A stretch of 64,000 nt of DNA from positions 236,731,688 to 236,795,687 of the forward strand of contig OZ005650.1 of NCBI GenBank assembly GCA_963930645.1, written 5' to 3'. This DNA comes from Salticus scenicus (Eukaryota; Arthropoda; Arachnida; Araneae; Salticidae). This document shows positions 22,735-35,470 of this stretch, piece after piece. The translations under genes were made by a program, and so were the position numbers. A model generated the notes under the pieces. That model was given only the letters and a program-made list of their open reading frames with translations. It was not told the DNA's origin and ran no database searches. Each line of letters opens with the position of its first letter. The first letter of the stretch is position 1.

Positions 22735-23248
22735 GCGTTGTTCCTTTTTCCCAGTTCTAGTTTAAAAATTAGAACTAAAATAATTAAATAGCATTTAGTA
22801 TTTACTTCTATGATTTTTTCAATTTCATCGTTAATTTTCAGAAAGGTTCAGTTCTTTGTGACTTGAATTGCTAGAAAACAACTTTTTTAATCCAGTAGCT
22901 TGTTTTACATTTCCACGTTTTTTATTGCACTGTTTTTTTACTCCAGTAAGCCTTTGATGGTTCCTGCTTATCTGTCATGTTTGTAAAATAACTTATAAAA
23001 AAAACGTAAATTATTTTACTTTTTAACAGAAAATTTAGAAAATATCATAAAATACCGTTCAAGAGCCCCTGCGATCTTAATGAAAAATCAGAATATATTG
23101 TGGGAAGGCGGTGGATTAACGGTAAAAATCGGCAAAAATATTAAAATTAGAATGTATTTTCCTACTAAAATTTACTGGCATAAAAAATGATTTTTAAACA
23201 AAAATATATTTTTTTAAAGTTGCAGTGAAGAAAATAAATAAATAAATA
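22530..23248. other. AT-rich intergenic DNA
   Basis: Holds an AAT microsatellite near 22636-22662 and poly(T) at 22704-22733. No gene seen. Confidence 0.5.
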
Positions 23249-23420
23249 CAGTTAACTCTTGGTTAACCGCCTTTCAAATAACAGGAAATATTCGGAAAAT
23301 TCTTTTTTCCTCCCACTTCCGATTTTTTTAAAAAAATTTGCTGCTATTTTTGGAAGTTTACGTTTTACATTTTCAAATAATCACAGTGTCCGATTTATCG
23401 TAAAACAAATCAATGTTCGA
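23249..23420. mobile_element. Possible pogo/Tigger-like end fragment
   Basis: CAGTTAACTCTTGGTTAACC follows a TA and resembles Tigger-type ends. The opposite end was not identified. Weak call. Confidence 0.25.
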
Positions 23421-25197
23421 ATGTTCATGTATTTATAAAGGCGGATCTTAAACAAAGAAATAAATAACAAAACTGCTGCCCTATTCGAAATTCGAATAGA
23501 GTCTTTTGCTAAACGGAAGAAGGCACATATTAAGTATTTTAAGAACAAGCAAATTTCATGAGAAATGCAGAGGGGGCGTGTAATCGATGGGGGGTGCTTT
23601 GAAAATGCTCTCTCTTCTATGAAGATTCAATAGGACAATGAAAGGGAAAGAAAACTGACCTCGGGGTGAGCGTGAGATTCTCGGAAGAAATCATAAAATT
23701 GTCAAAGAGAAAATCCATGAGTGTTTCCAAGGCAGGAAGATAAGGAATTGGGGAGGGGGGGGGGGGGTGGGGGTGGATAGTGGGTTTTTCTGTTTCATCT
23801 TCTCTTTGCAGAGATAATACTCTGATTACGATTTGTAGGCAAACATTTCGTATAGCTTTTAAAAAAAAAAAGCTTCTCATAATTGTAAATAAAAAAGTCC
23901 TAGAAAATTTTCGTTGTTTTAGTTTAGCGCCCTTTCATTTGTGCATCGAGCGAGCGCCCCGTGCGACCGCACACTTCGCACACCCCTTGGTCCGCTCCTG
24001 TCATTCACTGAGTTTCATTCAAAGTATTATTATTATTAATATTTTTTGTGTAAGCTGAAATAAAAACTGATGAATTAATATATATATATATCCAAAAAAT
24101 AAACTTTTTTCTTTAATGCCATATCGTTAATAAATGAAAGTGCCTTCATTCTATAGATTTAAGATAGAGAAAAGTGAAATCTAACTGATGAATAATCACG
24201 ATATATTTTATTAATTTAAAGTAAATAAATTGATTATTCTAATTTTAACTTACAAATTAAATTGAAATATTTTGCTTGATTATTTTTCATTTAAAAATTT
24301 ATTATTATAAATCAATGTACACAAAATAACAGAAAAATAACTTCGGCAAAAATGTACCTAAAAAATAATATAAATTAAAATTAAGTTTTAAAAGAGATGA
24401 CTGTTCTTTCGATTACTCAGCCATTTTAAACAATGCGAAAATATTTATTTTATTATGTAGGACAATACTTCTTAGCAAACCAAAATTATTTGCATTCTTA
24501 TAAAAAGAAAACTAGCCATAGTTATTTAACTATCTCCTTGAAGGACTGTCTAAAGGTCTTTAAATATTTCATCCGTATTTATTATTATTGTTATCATAAA
24601 ATTAAGTAGGGAAAAATTATTTTTATGTTTTGATTGCTACACGAACTCCACATGACAAAAAATAAGTATTTAATTCACTTTTCCTTATTAAGAGCCTACA
24701 GCTAAAAAAATACCAAAGTTAAATTTTTGTATTTTTAAACTAAAAAAATAAAATATTGAATATTTGAAAAATCAATCTTTATATAGAAATCGCATTTAAC
24801 GAATGCGAATTTTCTAAATGTGAAAACGGAATTTAAAAAAATGTATTAGATGTTGAGTAATTCTATAAACTTTCCCATAAGAATAACATTGGCTTGGGAT
24901 GTCGGCAAAGACAGGTAGTGCAGGGCCTTAATCCTATAAAAGTCGTAATGTATTAAATTAAAAATAATAATAAATAGAAAGAAAAAAAATAGTAATGTAA
25001 AATAAATATAGCAGTCGTTTTTCAAAGTCAATCTGACAATATAAATATCTGACGTCACACTGAAAACACCTGCATGCATAAGTATGCCTCAGCATAGAAA
25101 GCACCCTTGTGACACCCCTGTCCACCGCCCTCTAAGGTACCCAGCACGGGCCTGGTTGAACGTCCACTCTGCATTTCACCTGAATTTTGTTTATTCT
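23421..25197. other. Intergenic DNA with a G-rich tract and a GC-rich patch
   Basis: The tract at 23749-23777 is nearly all G (runs of 4, 12 and 5). A GC-rich patch at 23930-24005 with 'gcgccccgtgcgaccgcac' looks like part of a DNA-transposon end but is unassigned. The rest is plain AT-rich sequence without a gene. Confidence 0.45.
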
Positions 25198-25211
25198 GAA
25201 AATGCGGATCC

Positions 25212-25333
25212 CGGTAAAAAGGGCACCGGAAAAAAGGGCACGGAAAAAAGGGCACCGGTAAAAAGGGCACCCGGAAAAAAGGGCACTGGAAAAAAGGGCA
25301 CCGGAAAAAAAGGCACCCGGAAAAAAGGGCACT
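25212..25333 (+). repeat. 15-bp minisatellite (GGAAAAAAGGGCACC)n
   Basis: About eight units, some 14 or 16 bp long through loss or gain of one base, at the left end of the foldback element. The 15-bp length keeps reading frames open on both strands, producing Lys-Lys-Gly-Thr-Gly repeats. These frames are a by-product of the repeat, not a gene. Two-unit versions occur at 26850-26875, 27061-27132 and 28530-28560. Confidence 0.85.
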
Positions 25334-25439
25334 TTTTCAATTCGCAAATCGCAAAATAACAAATATCAAATAATGATGTATAAAAATGGCTTTCAAATTA
25401 CACATTTAGAAATTTCAATTGATTTGGTACAACATTAAT

Positions 25440-26600
25440 TTAGTATATACCTCGGGGAAGATGGGGGGTGGGGGAGGGAGAGGGGGGGTAGGAGCAGATC
25501 GAAAGAAAACAATTGTTTTTACATAAAATCGTACCGATTTTAATGAAAATTTGTATAATCACGAACAATTTGTGAAAAAATTACTGTAAGTGTCAGGCAA
25601 ACTTTAGGGGAGGGGGGTTAAAGAGGGGGGTGCAGAGGAAAATAAAATTATCTTTTATATCACAGTTTTATCTACTTTAATGATATATTCTATAACTATC
25701 ACTAACTTTTTATGAAGATCACAGTGAGTGTATTATATACCTGGGGGGGGAGCAAGGGGGGCAGATAAAAATAAAATATATTCTTCTTTAAATTATTCTA
25801 TTATTGATTAATTTTTTTTGTATAATCACGTATAATTTATTAAAAATTTACAGTAAGTGTCAGGCATACTTAGTGTGTGTGTGAGGGGGGGGAGGGGGGG
25901 TTAAACAAGGGGGGGGAGGAAAAATTAAGTGATTCTTTATATCACCATTTTAGCGATTTTAATGATATGTTCTATAACTACCACTTAATTTTCATGAAGA
26001 TTACAATGAGTGCATTATATACCTGGGGGGAGGCAAGGAAGGACCGATGGAAATAAAATATATTCTCCTTTAAACTACACTATTATCGATTTAAACAAAA
26101 ACTTTGTATAATAGAATACAATTTGTGAAAAAAATCACCGTAAGGTCAGACATACTTGAGGGGGGGACAGAGGAAAATAAAATATTTTTTTATATCACCA
26201 TTTTACCGATTTTAATGACATATTCTATAACTATCACTTACTTTTATGAAGATCAAAATGAGGGTATTATACATTTGGGGGGGGGGCAAGGGGGACGCAG
26301 ATAGAAATAAAATATATTATTCTTTAAACTACCGCATTGTCGATTTTAAAAAACTTTGTATCTACGCAATTTTCTGCTTATGAAAAATTACAGTGAGTGT
26401 ACACATATCTGGACGATTTGCTGAGAGGGGGGCAGACTGAAGAAAATGTTTGTTTTTATATAACCATGCTATCTAATTATATAAAACTTTGTACCACTAT
26501 CACTTTCATTTTATTAAAATTATAGTGAAAGTTAACTAAAGTTGATAGGGGGGGGGGTAGGGGGGTAGGGGGACAGATGGAAAATAAAATAATCTTTTTA
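25440..26600 (+). repeat. Tandem array of ~135-bp G-run modules
   Basis: G runs start near 25460, 25610, 25747, 25880, 26025, 26158, 26277, 26425 and 26550. Each is followed by a GCAGA..GAAAATAAAAT phrase, then 'tatatcaccattttaccgatt', 'ttaatgatatattctataact', 'atcacttacttttt' and 'atgaagatcacaatgagtgt'. Spacing is 119-150 bp. The right arm (27180-28410) mirrors this with C runs, and the second copy (29150-30150) repeats it with G runs. Confidence 0.75.
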
Positions 26601-27060
26601 AACAACACTTATTATCGTTTGTTTTATTGTTTTATTTGCATTTTGTGTAAGTATCAATTACTATTAATGAAAAATTATACTGAGGTATGCAAAAATTCAA
26701 TGTATGATTTAAATCTGTAAAAAAATTATTCAAAAATGAATTTTCTACTTTTAATCTGTCTCTTTTGTCCTTCCCCCGATGTAGATAAAAGACACTTACA
26801 CTCTCGTTGATGTTTAGCAACAGTTTTACAAGGAGAAATTTAAAATTGCCCTTTTTTCCGGTGCCCTTTTTTCCGCAATCCAAAAATTCAATACATTGGT
26901 AATATCAGGCATTAATTAAAAGTTAATATCAAACATTGGTAAAAGATTATTCTAAAACAGAATATTTTTCTTTGATCTGTCTCTCCCCCTCCCCTCGTAG
27001 AAACAAAAAATTTTTGCTATCGTCCACGTTTAACAAGTATTTTACAAGTAACAATTAAGA

Positions 27061-27131
27061 AAAGTGCCCTTTTTTCCGGTGCCCTTTTTTCCGGATTGCG
27101 GAAAAAAGGGCACCGGAAAAAAGGGCACTTT
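27061..27131. repeat. Central palindrome of the foldback element
   Basis: Two perfect 33-bp inverted arms (27061-27093 and 27099-27131), each with two minisatellite units, are separated by 5 bases (GATTG). The junction joins the spacer to the start of the right arm. Confidence 0.9.
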
Positions 27132-28994
27132 TTAAATTTCTCCTTGTAAAACTCATGCTAATCATCAACGAAAACGTAAGTTTTTTATTTCTACGTGAAG
27201 GGGGGGGGGGAGGGTGGACAAAAGAGATAGATTAAAAGAAGAAATTTCATTTTTGAGCAACTTTTTTACAGATTTAAATCATTGAATTTTTGAATACCTC
27301 CCAGTAAATTTTCATTAATACTAACTGATATTTACACAAAATGTAAATAAAACAATAAAACAAACGGTAATAAGTGTTTTTTAAAAAGATTATTTTATTT
27401 TTCATTTGCCCCCACTACCCCCCTCCCCCCTTATCAATTATAGGTAACTTTCACTATAATTTTAATAAAATGCAAGTGATACTCGTACAAAGTTTAATAT
27501 AAATATGTAGCATGGTGATATAAAAACAAACATTTTCTTCACTCTGCCCCCCCCCCCCCCAGCAGCAATTCGTCCAGATATATGTAGACTCACTGTAATT
27601 TTTCATAAGCAGGAAGTTTTATATATACAAAGTTTTTATTTTTAATCGATTATACGGTAGTTTAAAGAATAATATATTTTACTTTTATCTGCGCCCCCCC
27701 CCCAGATGTGTAATACACTCATTGTGATCTTCATAAAAAGTAAGTGATAGTTATAGAATATATCATTAAATCGATAAAATGGTGATATAAAAGATAATTT
27801 TACTTTCCTCCGCCCCCTCCCTCTTTATCCCCCCCCCCGAAGTACGTCTGACACTTAGAGTGATTTTTTCACAAATTGTATGTTATTATACAAAGTTTTT
27901 GTTTAAATCTATAATTGGGTAGTTTAAAGGAAAATATATTTTATTTCCATCTAACACTTTTGCCCCCCCCCCCCCCCCCCCAAGTATATAATAGACTCAT
28001 TGTAATCTTAATAAAAATTAAGTGGTAATTATAGAATATATTATTAAAATCGCTAAAATGGTAATGTAAAAATTCAATTTATTTTCCTCTGACCCCTTCC
28101 TAACCCCCCCTCCTCCAAGTATGTTTGACACTTATTGTAATTTTTTCATAAATTATGCGTGATTATACAATATAATTATAGAATATATCATTAAATCGGT
28201 AAAACGGTGCTATAAAAAGAAAAGATAATTTTATTTTCCTCTCCCCCCCCCCCCTCTTTACCTCCCCCCCCAAGTTTGCCTGCCACTTACTGTCATTTTT
28301 TTCACAAGTTGTACGTGATTATACAAAGTTTCATTAAAATCGGTAAGAGTTTTTGTAAAAACAATTATTTTCTTTCGATCTGCTCCTGCCCCCCTCCCCA
28401 CTCTTCCCCGAGATATATATTAAATGAATGTTGTACCAAATCAATTGAAATTTCTAAAAATGTAGTTTGAAAGTCATTTTTTAAATTTATTATTTGATAT
28501 TTATTATTTTGCGATTTGCGAATTGGAAAAGTGCCCTTTTTTCCGGTGCCCTTTTTTCCGGGATCCGAAAATACCGAATATGCACCGAAATTTCACATTC
28601 TTTCCTTTTTTTTTTTTTTTTTCTTTTTCTTTAAAGAATCGATTTGATCAGTTTCATAATAAATCGCATCACTGTGATTATTTAAAAATGAGAAACATGA
28701 GCTTCCTGAAGTGGTGGAAAATTTTTTAAAACAATTTTTTGGAACAGGAAAAAAGGAATTTCACAATTTTTTCCATTTAGATGTATTTATTAATATATAC
28801 ATACATACAAACATACACACACACATAGAGATAGATAGATAGATTCTCTGTAGCTTATTTCACTTTAAATTTCACTTCAATAATTTTCATGTACGATAGG
28901 AGGCCCACTAGTGATTTGCTATTATAGCCACTAGTAAATGAAATCGTACATTGGTGCTCAAGGGCGAAAAAGGTCTCCCTGACGAATTTTTTTC

Positions 28995-29525
28995 GGATCC
29001 CGGAAAAAAGGGCATTTTCGCAATACGCAAATTGCAAAATAATAAATAACAAATAATGAATTTAAAGAATGGCTTTCAAATTACAATTTTCGAAAATTCA
29101 ATTGATTTGGTACAAACATTCATTTAGTGTACACCTGGGGTAAGACCGTAAGGGGAAGGGGGGGGGTGAGAGCAGATCGAAAGAACATAATTGTTTTTAT
29201 ACCACCTCCTTACCGATTTTAATGAACCATGAAAACTTTGTATAATCATGTACAATTTGTGAAAAAATTACAGTAAGTGTCAGCCATAATTGAGGGTGGG
29301 TGGGGGGAAGGGGCAGAGAAAAATAACATGTTTTTTTTACATTATCATTGTACCTCTTTTAATGATATATTCTATAATTATCACTTACTTATTATCAAGA
29401 TCACAATGAGTGTTATATATACCTGGGGAGGGAGGGATGCGAGGTGGTAGCAGATGAAAATAAAAAATATTTTTTTAAACTACAATAGTATCGATTTAAA
29501 TAGAATTTTGTGTATGTACCACTTA

Positions 29526-29586
<61 letters not shown>

Positions 29587-30910
29587 CAGTGAGTGTTACA
29601 CATATTTGGGGGGGGGGGGTCCTAAGGGAGCAGGGAAGAGTAGGAAAAGTGGTTTATTTTATATCGTATGTTACCTATTTATATGAAACTTTGTAATACT
29701 ATCACTTGCTTTTTATTAATATTACAATGAAAGTTACCTGTACTTAAGAAAGAGGGGGGAGGGGGACGAAAAATGTCGATTTTTTTATTGACATTTTTGT
29801 ATATATTTCACTTACTTTTAATGAAAAATACAGTAAGGATATGTCTAGGATTATGTGTGTGAGGAGGGGTTGGGGTTGGGGTGGGGGAGACAGAAGGATA
29901 GAAAATGAATGTTTTGTATCACTATGCTTTGCATTTTAATACAATTTATTTATAAATATCGCTTAATGTTTAGAAAAATTTAGACTGATTGTTGTATATA
30001 TCTTAAGGGGCTATGGGGAATGGGCGGAAGGGAAAAATGATTGCAAATATCACAATGCTACCAATTTTAATTAAAATATCAACAACTATCACCTATGTTT
30101 AATGAAAAATTACGGTGATTGTTACCTATACTTGGGGGGGGGGGGGGCAGAATGAAAAAAAAAATATATTGTTTTAAATCACACCGCTTCGTATGTTTAG
30201 GAAATTTTGCATAAATATTATTTATGAAAAATTATAGAGAAGACTATGTATCGCAGTATCTTTCAGCTCCTAAGTTACTATGCAAAAATTCAGTCTAATA
30301 TTAATATCAGACTTTAGTTAAAATGTTAATATCAAACATTGGTAAAAAGATTATTCTAAAACGGAATTTTTTTGTTTAATCTGTCTCACCCCCCCCCCCT
30401 CCCCGCTTTTATACGAAAAATGTTCACTATCGTGCATGCTCTGCAAGTATTTAACAAGTAACAATTAAAAAAAGTGCCCTTTTTTCCGGATCGCGGAAAA
30501 AAGGGCACTTTTCAAAATAGTTGCTGTAAAAGATATGTGTCTTCGAAATTATTTAAGGGGTTCTAAGAGGGAAAGAAAAGAATATGATGTTATGATATTA
30601 AAAAACCTTTTTTTTTTTTTTTTTATTATTATTATTATTATCTCTCTGCACCTTAACCTCCAAAACTTTGTATAATCATACATGTATTTGACAAGTAGCA
30701 ATTGTACAAAGTGCGGGGAAAAAAGGGCACTTTTTTAAATTTCTACTTGTAAAATGCATGCTAAACATCAATAATATTTTTTTATAAGCGTAATTTTTTT
30801 ATTTCTATGTGGAGGGAGGGGAGGAACAAAAAGGACAGAATAAAAAAAGATTTTTTTTTTTTTTTTTTTTTTAACAGATTTAAATCGTGCATTGAATTTT
30901 TGCGTACAAA
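28995..30910. mobile_element. Second, partial copy of the foldback element
   Basis: Starts with GGATCCCGGAAAAAAGGGCA and repeats the order of the left arm of the first copy. G-run modules start near 29150, 29295, 29423, 29608, 29755, 29860, 30006 and 30136. It then has the spacer (30296-30475) and the central inverted minisatellite (30475-30512), and a second inner arm start at 30712. Similarity to the right arm fades after about 30910, so most of the right arm is missing. Only one minisatellite unit remains at the left end. Confidence 0.65.
29529..29581. repeat. (TA)n microsatellite, about 26 units
   Basis: A pure TA tract lying inside a module of the second foldback copy, where the first copy has ordinary module sequence. 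It arose after the copies separated. Confidence 0.9.
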
Positions 30911-31411
30911 CATGGGAAGAGAAAGAGACTGATTAAAATAAAATTCTAATTTTATGTAAAAACTACTGAAAAGAACAACGACTTGAAAAAATTAAATATG
31001 AAATAAGACAGACTAAAAAATTATAAAACTTTCACTTACAAGTTAAAAAATATATAGTGAGGGTATAATTTAATGTGCAACTGATAGTAATTGAAGATCT
31101 ATCCCTAGTAGAAGAAAATGGAAAGCACTTTTCAAATACTATTTAAATAATAATTACTGAAAGTTTGAAGCATTTTTGTTTTAAAAGTATATGTACTGAG
31201 TGCTATTAGAAAATAAACCTTAAATTTAGCCTTTTTGACCACCTTTAACATTTTTATTCAAATATTTACTTCTAAACATCTGACAAAGGGATGTTTAAAC
31301 GAAAAGCTTTAAACTTTAACAGAATAGGCATCTGGAGCGTATTTTTCTTAATTGACTCATGCCTGAATATTTCACCTCGAATCCACCTGTTTTTAAATAA
31401 ACAGGAACTTA

Positions 31412-31448
<37 letters not shown>

Positions 31449-33141
31449 GTCTTCACCGCCTTTTTTTTTTTTTACACATGGTTACTTTTTACCTTTAATA
31501 TAACTTTTGAAAAAGCTTTTAAGTATAATTAACTACTTAGTCAATTATTTTGTTATCATAAGTATTTTTATTCCATTTAGAATTAAACATACTTGTATCC
31601 ACATATGTTTCACAGTCGTTGTATTCAAAATATCATTAACTTTTTCGTTTCTCTTTTAATTCTATTTAGACAGACAGTTAAATTTGTACAACGACATTCT
31701 TTTTTCTATAAAAGTACATTATAAAGGATGTCTGACTTATCCTTAAAATAAGTTATTATTATTCATAATTATATTCTTATTATAATGCTAATTGATTGCC
31801 ATCACCATCTATTACTCGTTTATCACGGAACAATTTTGTATATATTATGATCAACATCTTATTATAGCTAAATTCAAGAGAACAAGTGTTGCACTTCTAA
31901 TATAATGATATATCGGGTTTATATTCTGAAAAAGGTTTTTTAATTAATAAATATATATATATAATTAATAAATTATATATATATATATTTTTTTCCCCGA
32001 GGAATAAATTCCTTGATGTACCTTATTAGGAGTTACATTTTATTACAATGCAAATGATATTAATTCAATATCATTGCATTACAATGCAACATAATTAATT
32101 TTTTTTAATTATTGCCGGGTAGTTTACTTCAAACATGATTTTTGTAGCAGAAATTACTCGGTATCATTTAAAAGATTTTCTATTGTTTCCCTTTCTCATT
32201 AATTACTTACTGTGAATTGTATAGGAAGTAATGTGTTTTAGATTATAAATGCATCATTTCACTGACTTTTGTCCCTATTATTTCTCACGCCTATTTCTGC
32301 TATTACGAATTGCTATAAGAGCACATAGATATACCATATACGCTTTAACAACCCTTGAGAAATATATATATTATACATTACGATATTATATATGTAATGA
32401 CAACAATAATAATGAGAACGGAAAATAAAAAATGAATAATTTGCCATAAAACCCCACAAAAGCCAATTTAGTAACTAATTAATTTAATTAAATAATTTGA
32501 TCAGTATTTTTAAATTTAAATTTGAAAAAAGAATACTCATTTAAAATTAATTCCAATGAAAACACAAACAACAAACACACACATATATATACATACATAA
32601 TACATACATACCTGTATAGTGTGTATATGTATAATAATAATAATTGTTCAATACAATAATCAAACACCAGGAATGAAGACCAGAATGAATGAACAAATAA
32701 ACACACGTATATATAATCTTCATTTTGATTTTTTCTTTGTTACCATACGACTCTGCGCAGGTTTGGGGAGGAAATTGGGCTTCCAGCAAGCTAGCTCTGC
32801 TTCATGCGTTTTAAGCCGTGATGTCCTCTGCTCCTTTTTTATAATCATTGTTATTGCTACTATTCTTTTTTATACTTTATTGATATAGTGTTACATTTAT
32901 TATATTTTAGTAATCGTTATTATTATTATTTATTATACATTATATATATGTTTTAAGTGTTAAAATAATTCTTTTCTTCTGTCCATAAAATTACCAAAAG
33001 GTGATAAAAATTGGTGGAGGGGGTGATATTCCAAGAAAATGGTGGGTGATTGGACAACATGGGTGTCATATTCGGATTCAGGAGGTCATTTTACATAAGA
33101 ATCTGCAAGAATAGTATCAAAACTCGATTATTATTTATTTA

Positions 33142-33173
<32 letters not shown>

Positions 33174-34188
33174 TCAGATACGTAACAGAAACGTTACAAT
33201 CACTTAACAGATAGAAAATCAAAACGGGCGAATGTTTCAGAAAGGTATCAGAGAGCATACTAAAATGTGTTACGTTTTTGAAAGATTGTAAGCTTTTTGC
33301 AACGTAACTGAAACATTCTGTGCTGTATGGGTAACAAACTAGCAAATTAACAAACTGATGGTATAACAAATTAACAAAATGACCACCCTACAGACGATAT
33401 GACAATATTTTTGTTTCGTATTTTTCACACAACAAAAAGCTTAAAAGTATTAAAAAAAAAAAAAAAAAAAAAAAAATCCACGAAATTTTAAAAGAGCATC
33501 TTTTTACAAAAGACGTCTCTCCGCAACTACACCACTAGAAAAAAAAAAAAATTTATGATCCTAATTGCGATGGTAACTATCGCAAAATCTCAGTTGATAT
33601 AAAAATGGACCCACAAATTAATACTCTCTTCATAATAGATGGGGAATAGGAAGGGAAAACATGTTCACAATTAAAAGGGCATTCAGATTTTAAATTAAAA
33701 AAAAAAAAAAAAAAAAAAAAGAAAGAAAGAAAGAACAGAAAATGAAGCAATGTAAAAGAAATTCCAGTTATATAAGCTTTAAAAATCGTCTTTTCTTTTA
33801 TTACAAATTTCCTTTCATTAGAAATGTTAAAAACATAGAAAATAGACTCATATACAGAAGAATGCAAAGGACATTGTCCATCCTGTAGATTCGCAGATGA
33901 AAGAAAATGCCTTAGGCTCTATCACTGCTCACAGGGAGGAAGATAAAATAAGGGATACTCAAGGGAGTCTCTTTGCCTTACCGGTCCGCTCCCATTCAAG
34001 GGGACAGCAGACGAGAACAAGAGAAGGCTTCGGCATTCTATTAGAGCCCTCGATTCATCATTGCGATAAATATTGTTAGCTGAAAATAGTAATTTGGGTG
34101 ATACAACAGCGAAACATCAACACACACAAAATGAATGAATATATCAAATAAAATAAAAATAAATTAAGGATATTCAATTTTTGTAATA
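30911..34188. other. AT-rich intergenic DNA, no gene recognised
   Basis: Contains poly(T) at 31414-31444, TA tracts near 31952-31988 and TTAT repeats at 33124-33175. A-tracts lie at 33451-33476 and 33696-33720. A less AT-rich block at 33890-34080 reads open on the plus strand for 60 codons but shows no motif I recognise. Confidence 0.5.
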
Positions 34189-34190
34189 TA

Positions 34191-34405
34191 TAGTCGGCAA
34201 CAAAATTATTGAAACCCACATCCATATTTTTCATTGTATATAGTTTGATCGCTAATTTTTATCATCAACTTAGTTTTTTATAAACGGTATAAGACTAAGA
34301 TCATGACTCGACAAATATTTATTTAAAAAAAGAAAAGAAAGAAAAAGGCGCCCATCTTTTATGTAGGAATTATTGTTAGTGCTTCAATAATCTTATTGAC
34401 GACTG
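34191..34405. mobile_element. Tc1/mariner-type MITE, copy C (diverged, 215 bp)
   Basis: The left end TAGTCGGCAACAAAATTATT and the right end, reverse-complemented CAGTCGTCAATAAGATTATT, sit next to TA on both sides. Inner phrases 'atgactcgacaaatatttattt' and 'taggaattattgttagtgct' match copies A and B. The left half is strongly altered. Confidence 0.65.
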
Positions 34406-34409
34406 TATT

Positions 34410-34794
34410 TTTGTTTTTGAATGTTATATTAAAATAGAATCTACATTTAAACAGCTTTCAAACAAGAGTCCTTTAATTAAAAAAAAAAAAAAAAAGAATG
34501 ACCTTAATATATATATATTTAAAATGTAAATTAAGATTTTTTTTTTTTTTTTTTCAATGAAATGAAATTAAACAGGAATTACTTAAATTTATCTACTAAA
34601 TGCATTGAAATAGTATACGATAGTCACTGAAATCATTTTAATGCGATACAATAATATATTTCTGCTTATCACAAAAAACATAATTTAGCTTATGTATTTA
34701 ATATAAAGCAAAAATTTTATATATTTATCTATATTTTTGCTACAAATATAAATTTTTAATAATGCAGACTTACAACTTAGATATTAGTCATAAG

Positions 34795-34848
<54 letters not shown>

Positions 34849-35284
34849 ATTTTTTTTTTTTTAGCTAAGCAATTTTGTTTACGAATTGCCTTAAAAACTA
34901 TATTCTTCAATTAAACAGTATGTAAAATTCTTAAAGTCTTCTAACAATTTTTTTCTATAAAATAGAATCACATTCCATAAAACATGGCAGCAATACTTAT
35001 ATTATTCCATCGACAAAAAGAGTTGTGATTTAATTATATGTTCACGAAATCTAATTCTTCCTTTCCTTTGAAATGTTTGTCGATAAGTAATTAATATGTA
35101 CTGGTAAATTTATATGCCACTAAGTAATTAACCCATTTTAATTCATATAACATGGCTTTCTTGCATAATGTTACTTTAAACGTGTGTACTTATGTATTAC
35201 TTAATGATGCAGTACTAGCTGAAATAAAAAGTAAAGTAATATGCTGTTCATAATCTATTCGTATAGTTATGTATAATACGAAAA
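34410..35284. other. AT-rich DNA with long (TA)n and poly(T)
   Basis: (AT)n at 34799-34834 runs into T tracts up to 34862. No gene seen. Confidence 0.55.
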
Positions 35285-35470
35285 ATCCTTCGTTTTGAAG
35301 TCGTGATTCTGCTCTCAAAGCTGGTAGACGGAAAGTGACGGGTTGCTTTCATCGGCCTAGCCTTTTGGAACTTTTCGTAGTTTTCTGCGAAAACACATAT
35401 CTATAGACTAGAACGCCTTGAAGGATCCCTCCCTACGGTAGGCACTCCACCTTGTCTCAGTTCCATAATG
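35285..35470 (+). repeat. tRNA-derived SINE, decayed copy
   Basis: The phrase CAAAGCTGGTAGACGGAAAG, then GGGTTGCTTTC in the B-box position, then GGCCTAGCC and 'acttttcgtagttttctgcga' follows the order of the SINE at 12650-13035. The B box has lost its TTCGA core. Confidence 0.5.

Larger units (their letters stand above)
25206..28566. mobile_element. Foldback-type element with G-run/C-run module arms (3361 bp)
   Basis: Both ends are GGATCC (25206-25211, 28561-28566) next to CCGG and a 15-bp minisatellite unit of the type GGAAAAAAGGGCACC. The flanks carry a near-perfect 8-bp direct repeat, GAAAATGC / GAAAATAC (25198-25205, 28567-28574). The arms (25206-26880 and about 27096-28566) are inverted copies. 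Each consists of modules of about 120-150 bp, each led by a G run (left) or C run (right). Between them lie a ~205-bp spacer and a perfect palindrome. No transposase is encoded. Foldback (FB/TFB) elements of insects have this general plan; I know of no named family matching this sequence. Confidence 0.7.

Noticed and set aside
25084..25362. Open frames on both strands encoding Lys-Lys-Gly-Thr-Gly or Cys-Pro-Phe-Phe repeats
   Set aside because: They are the 15-bp minisatellite read in frame. A repeat unit divisible by three without stops keeps all such frames open, and nothing outside the repeat supports a gene.
33890..34080. Possible host exon (60 open codons, less AT-rich)
   Set aside because: No recognisable domain and no clear splice sites in frame. 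It is too short to support without transcript data.
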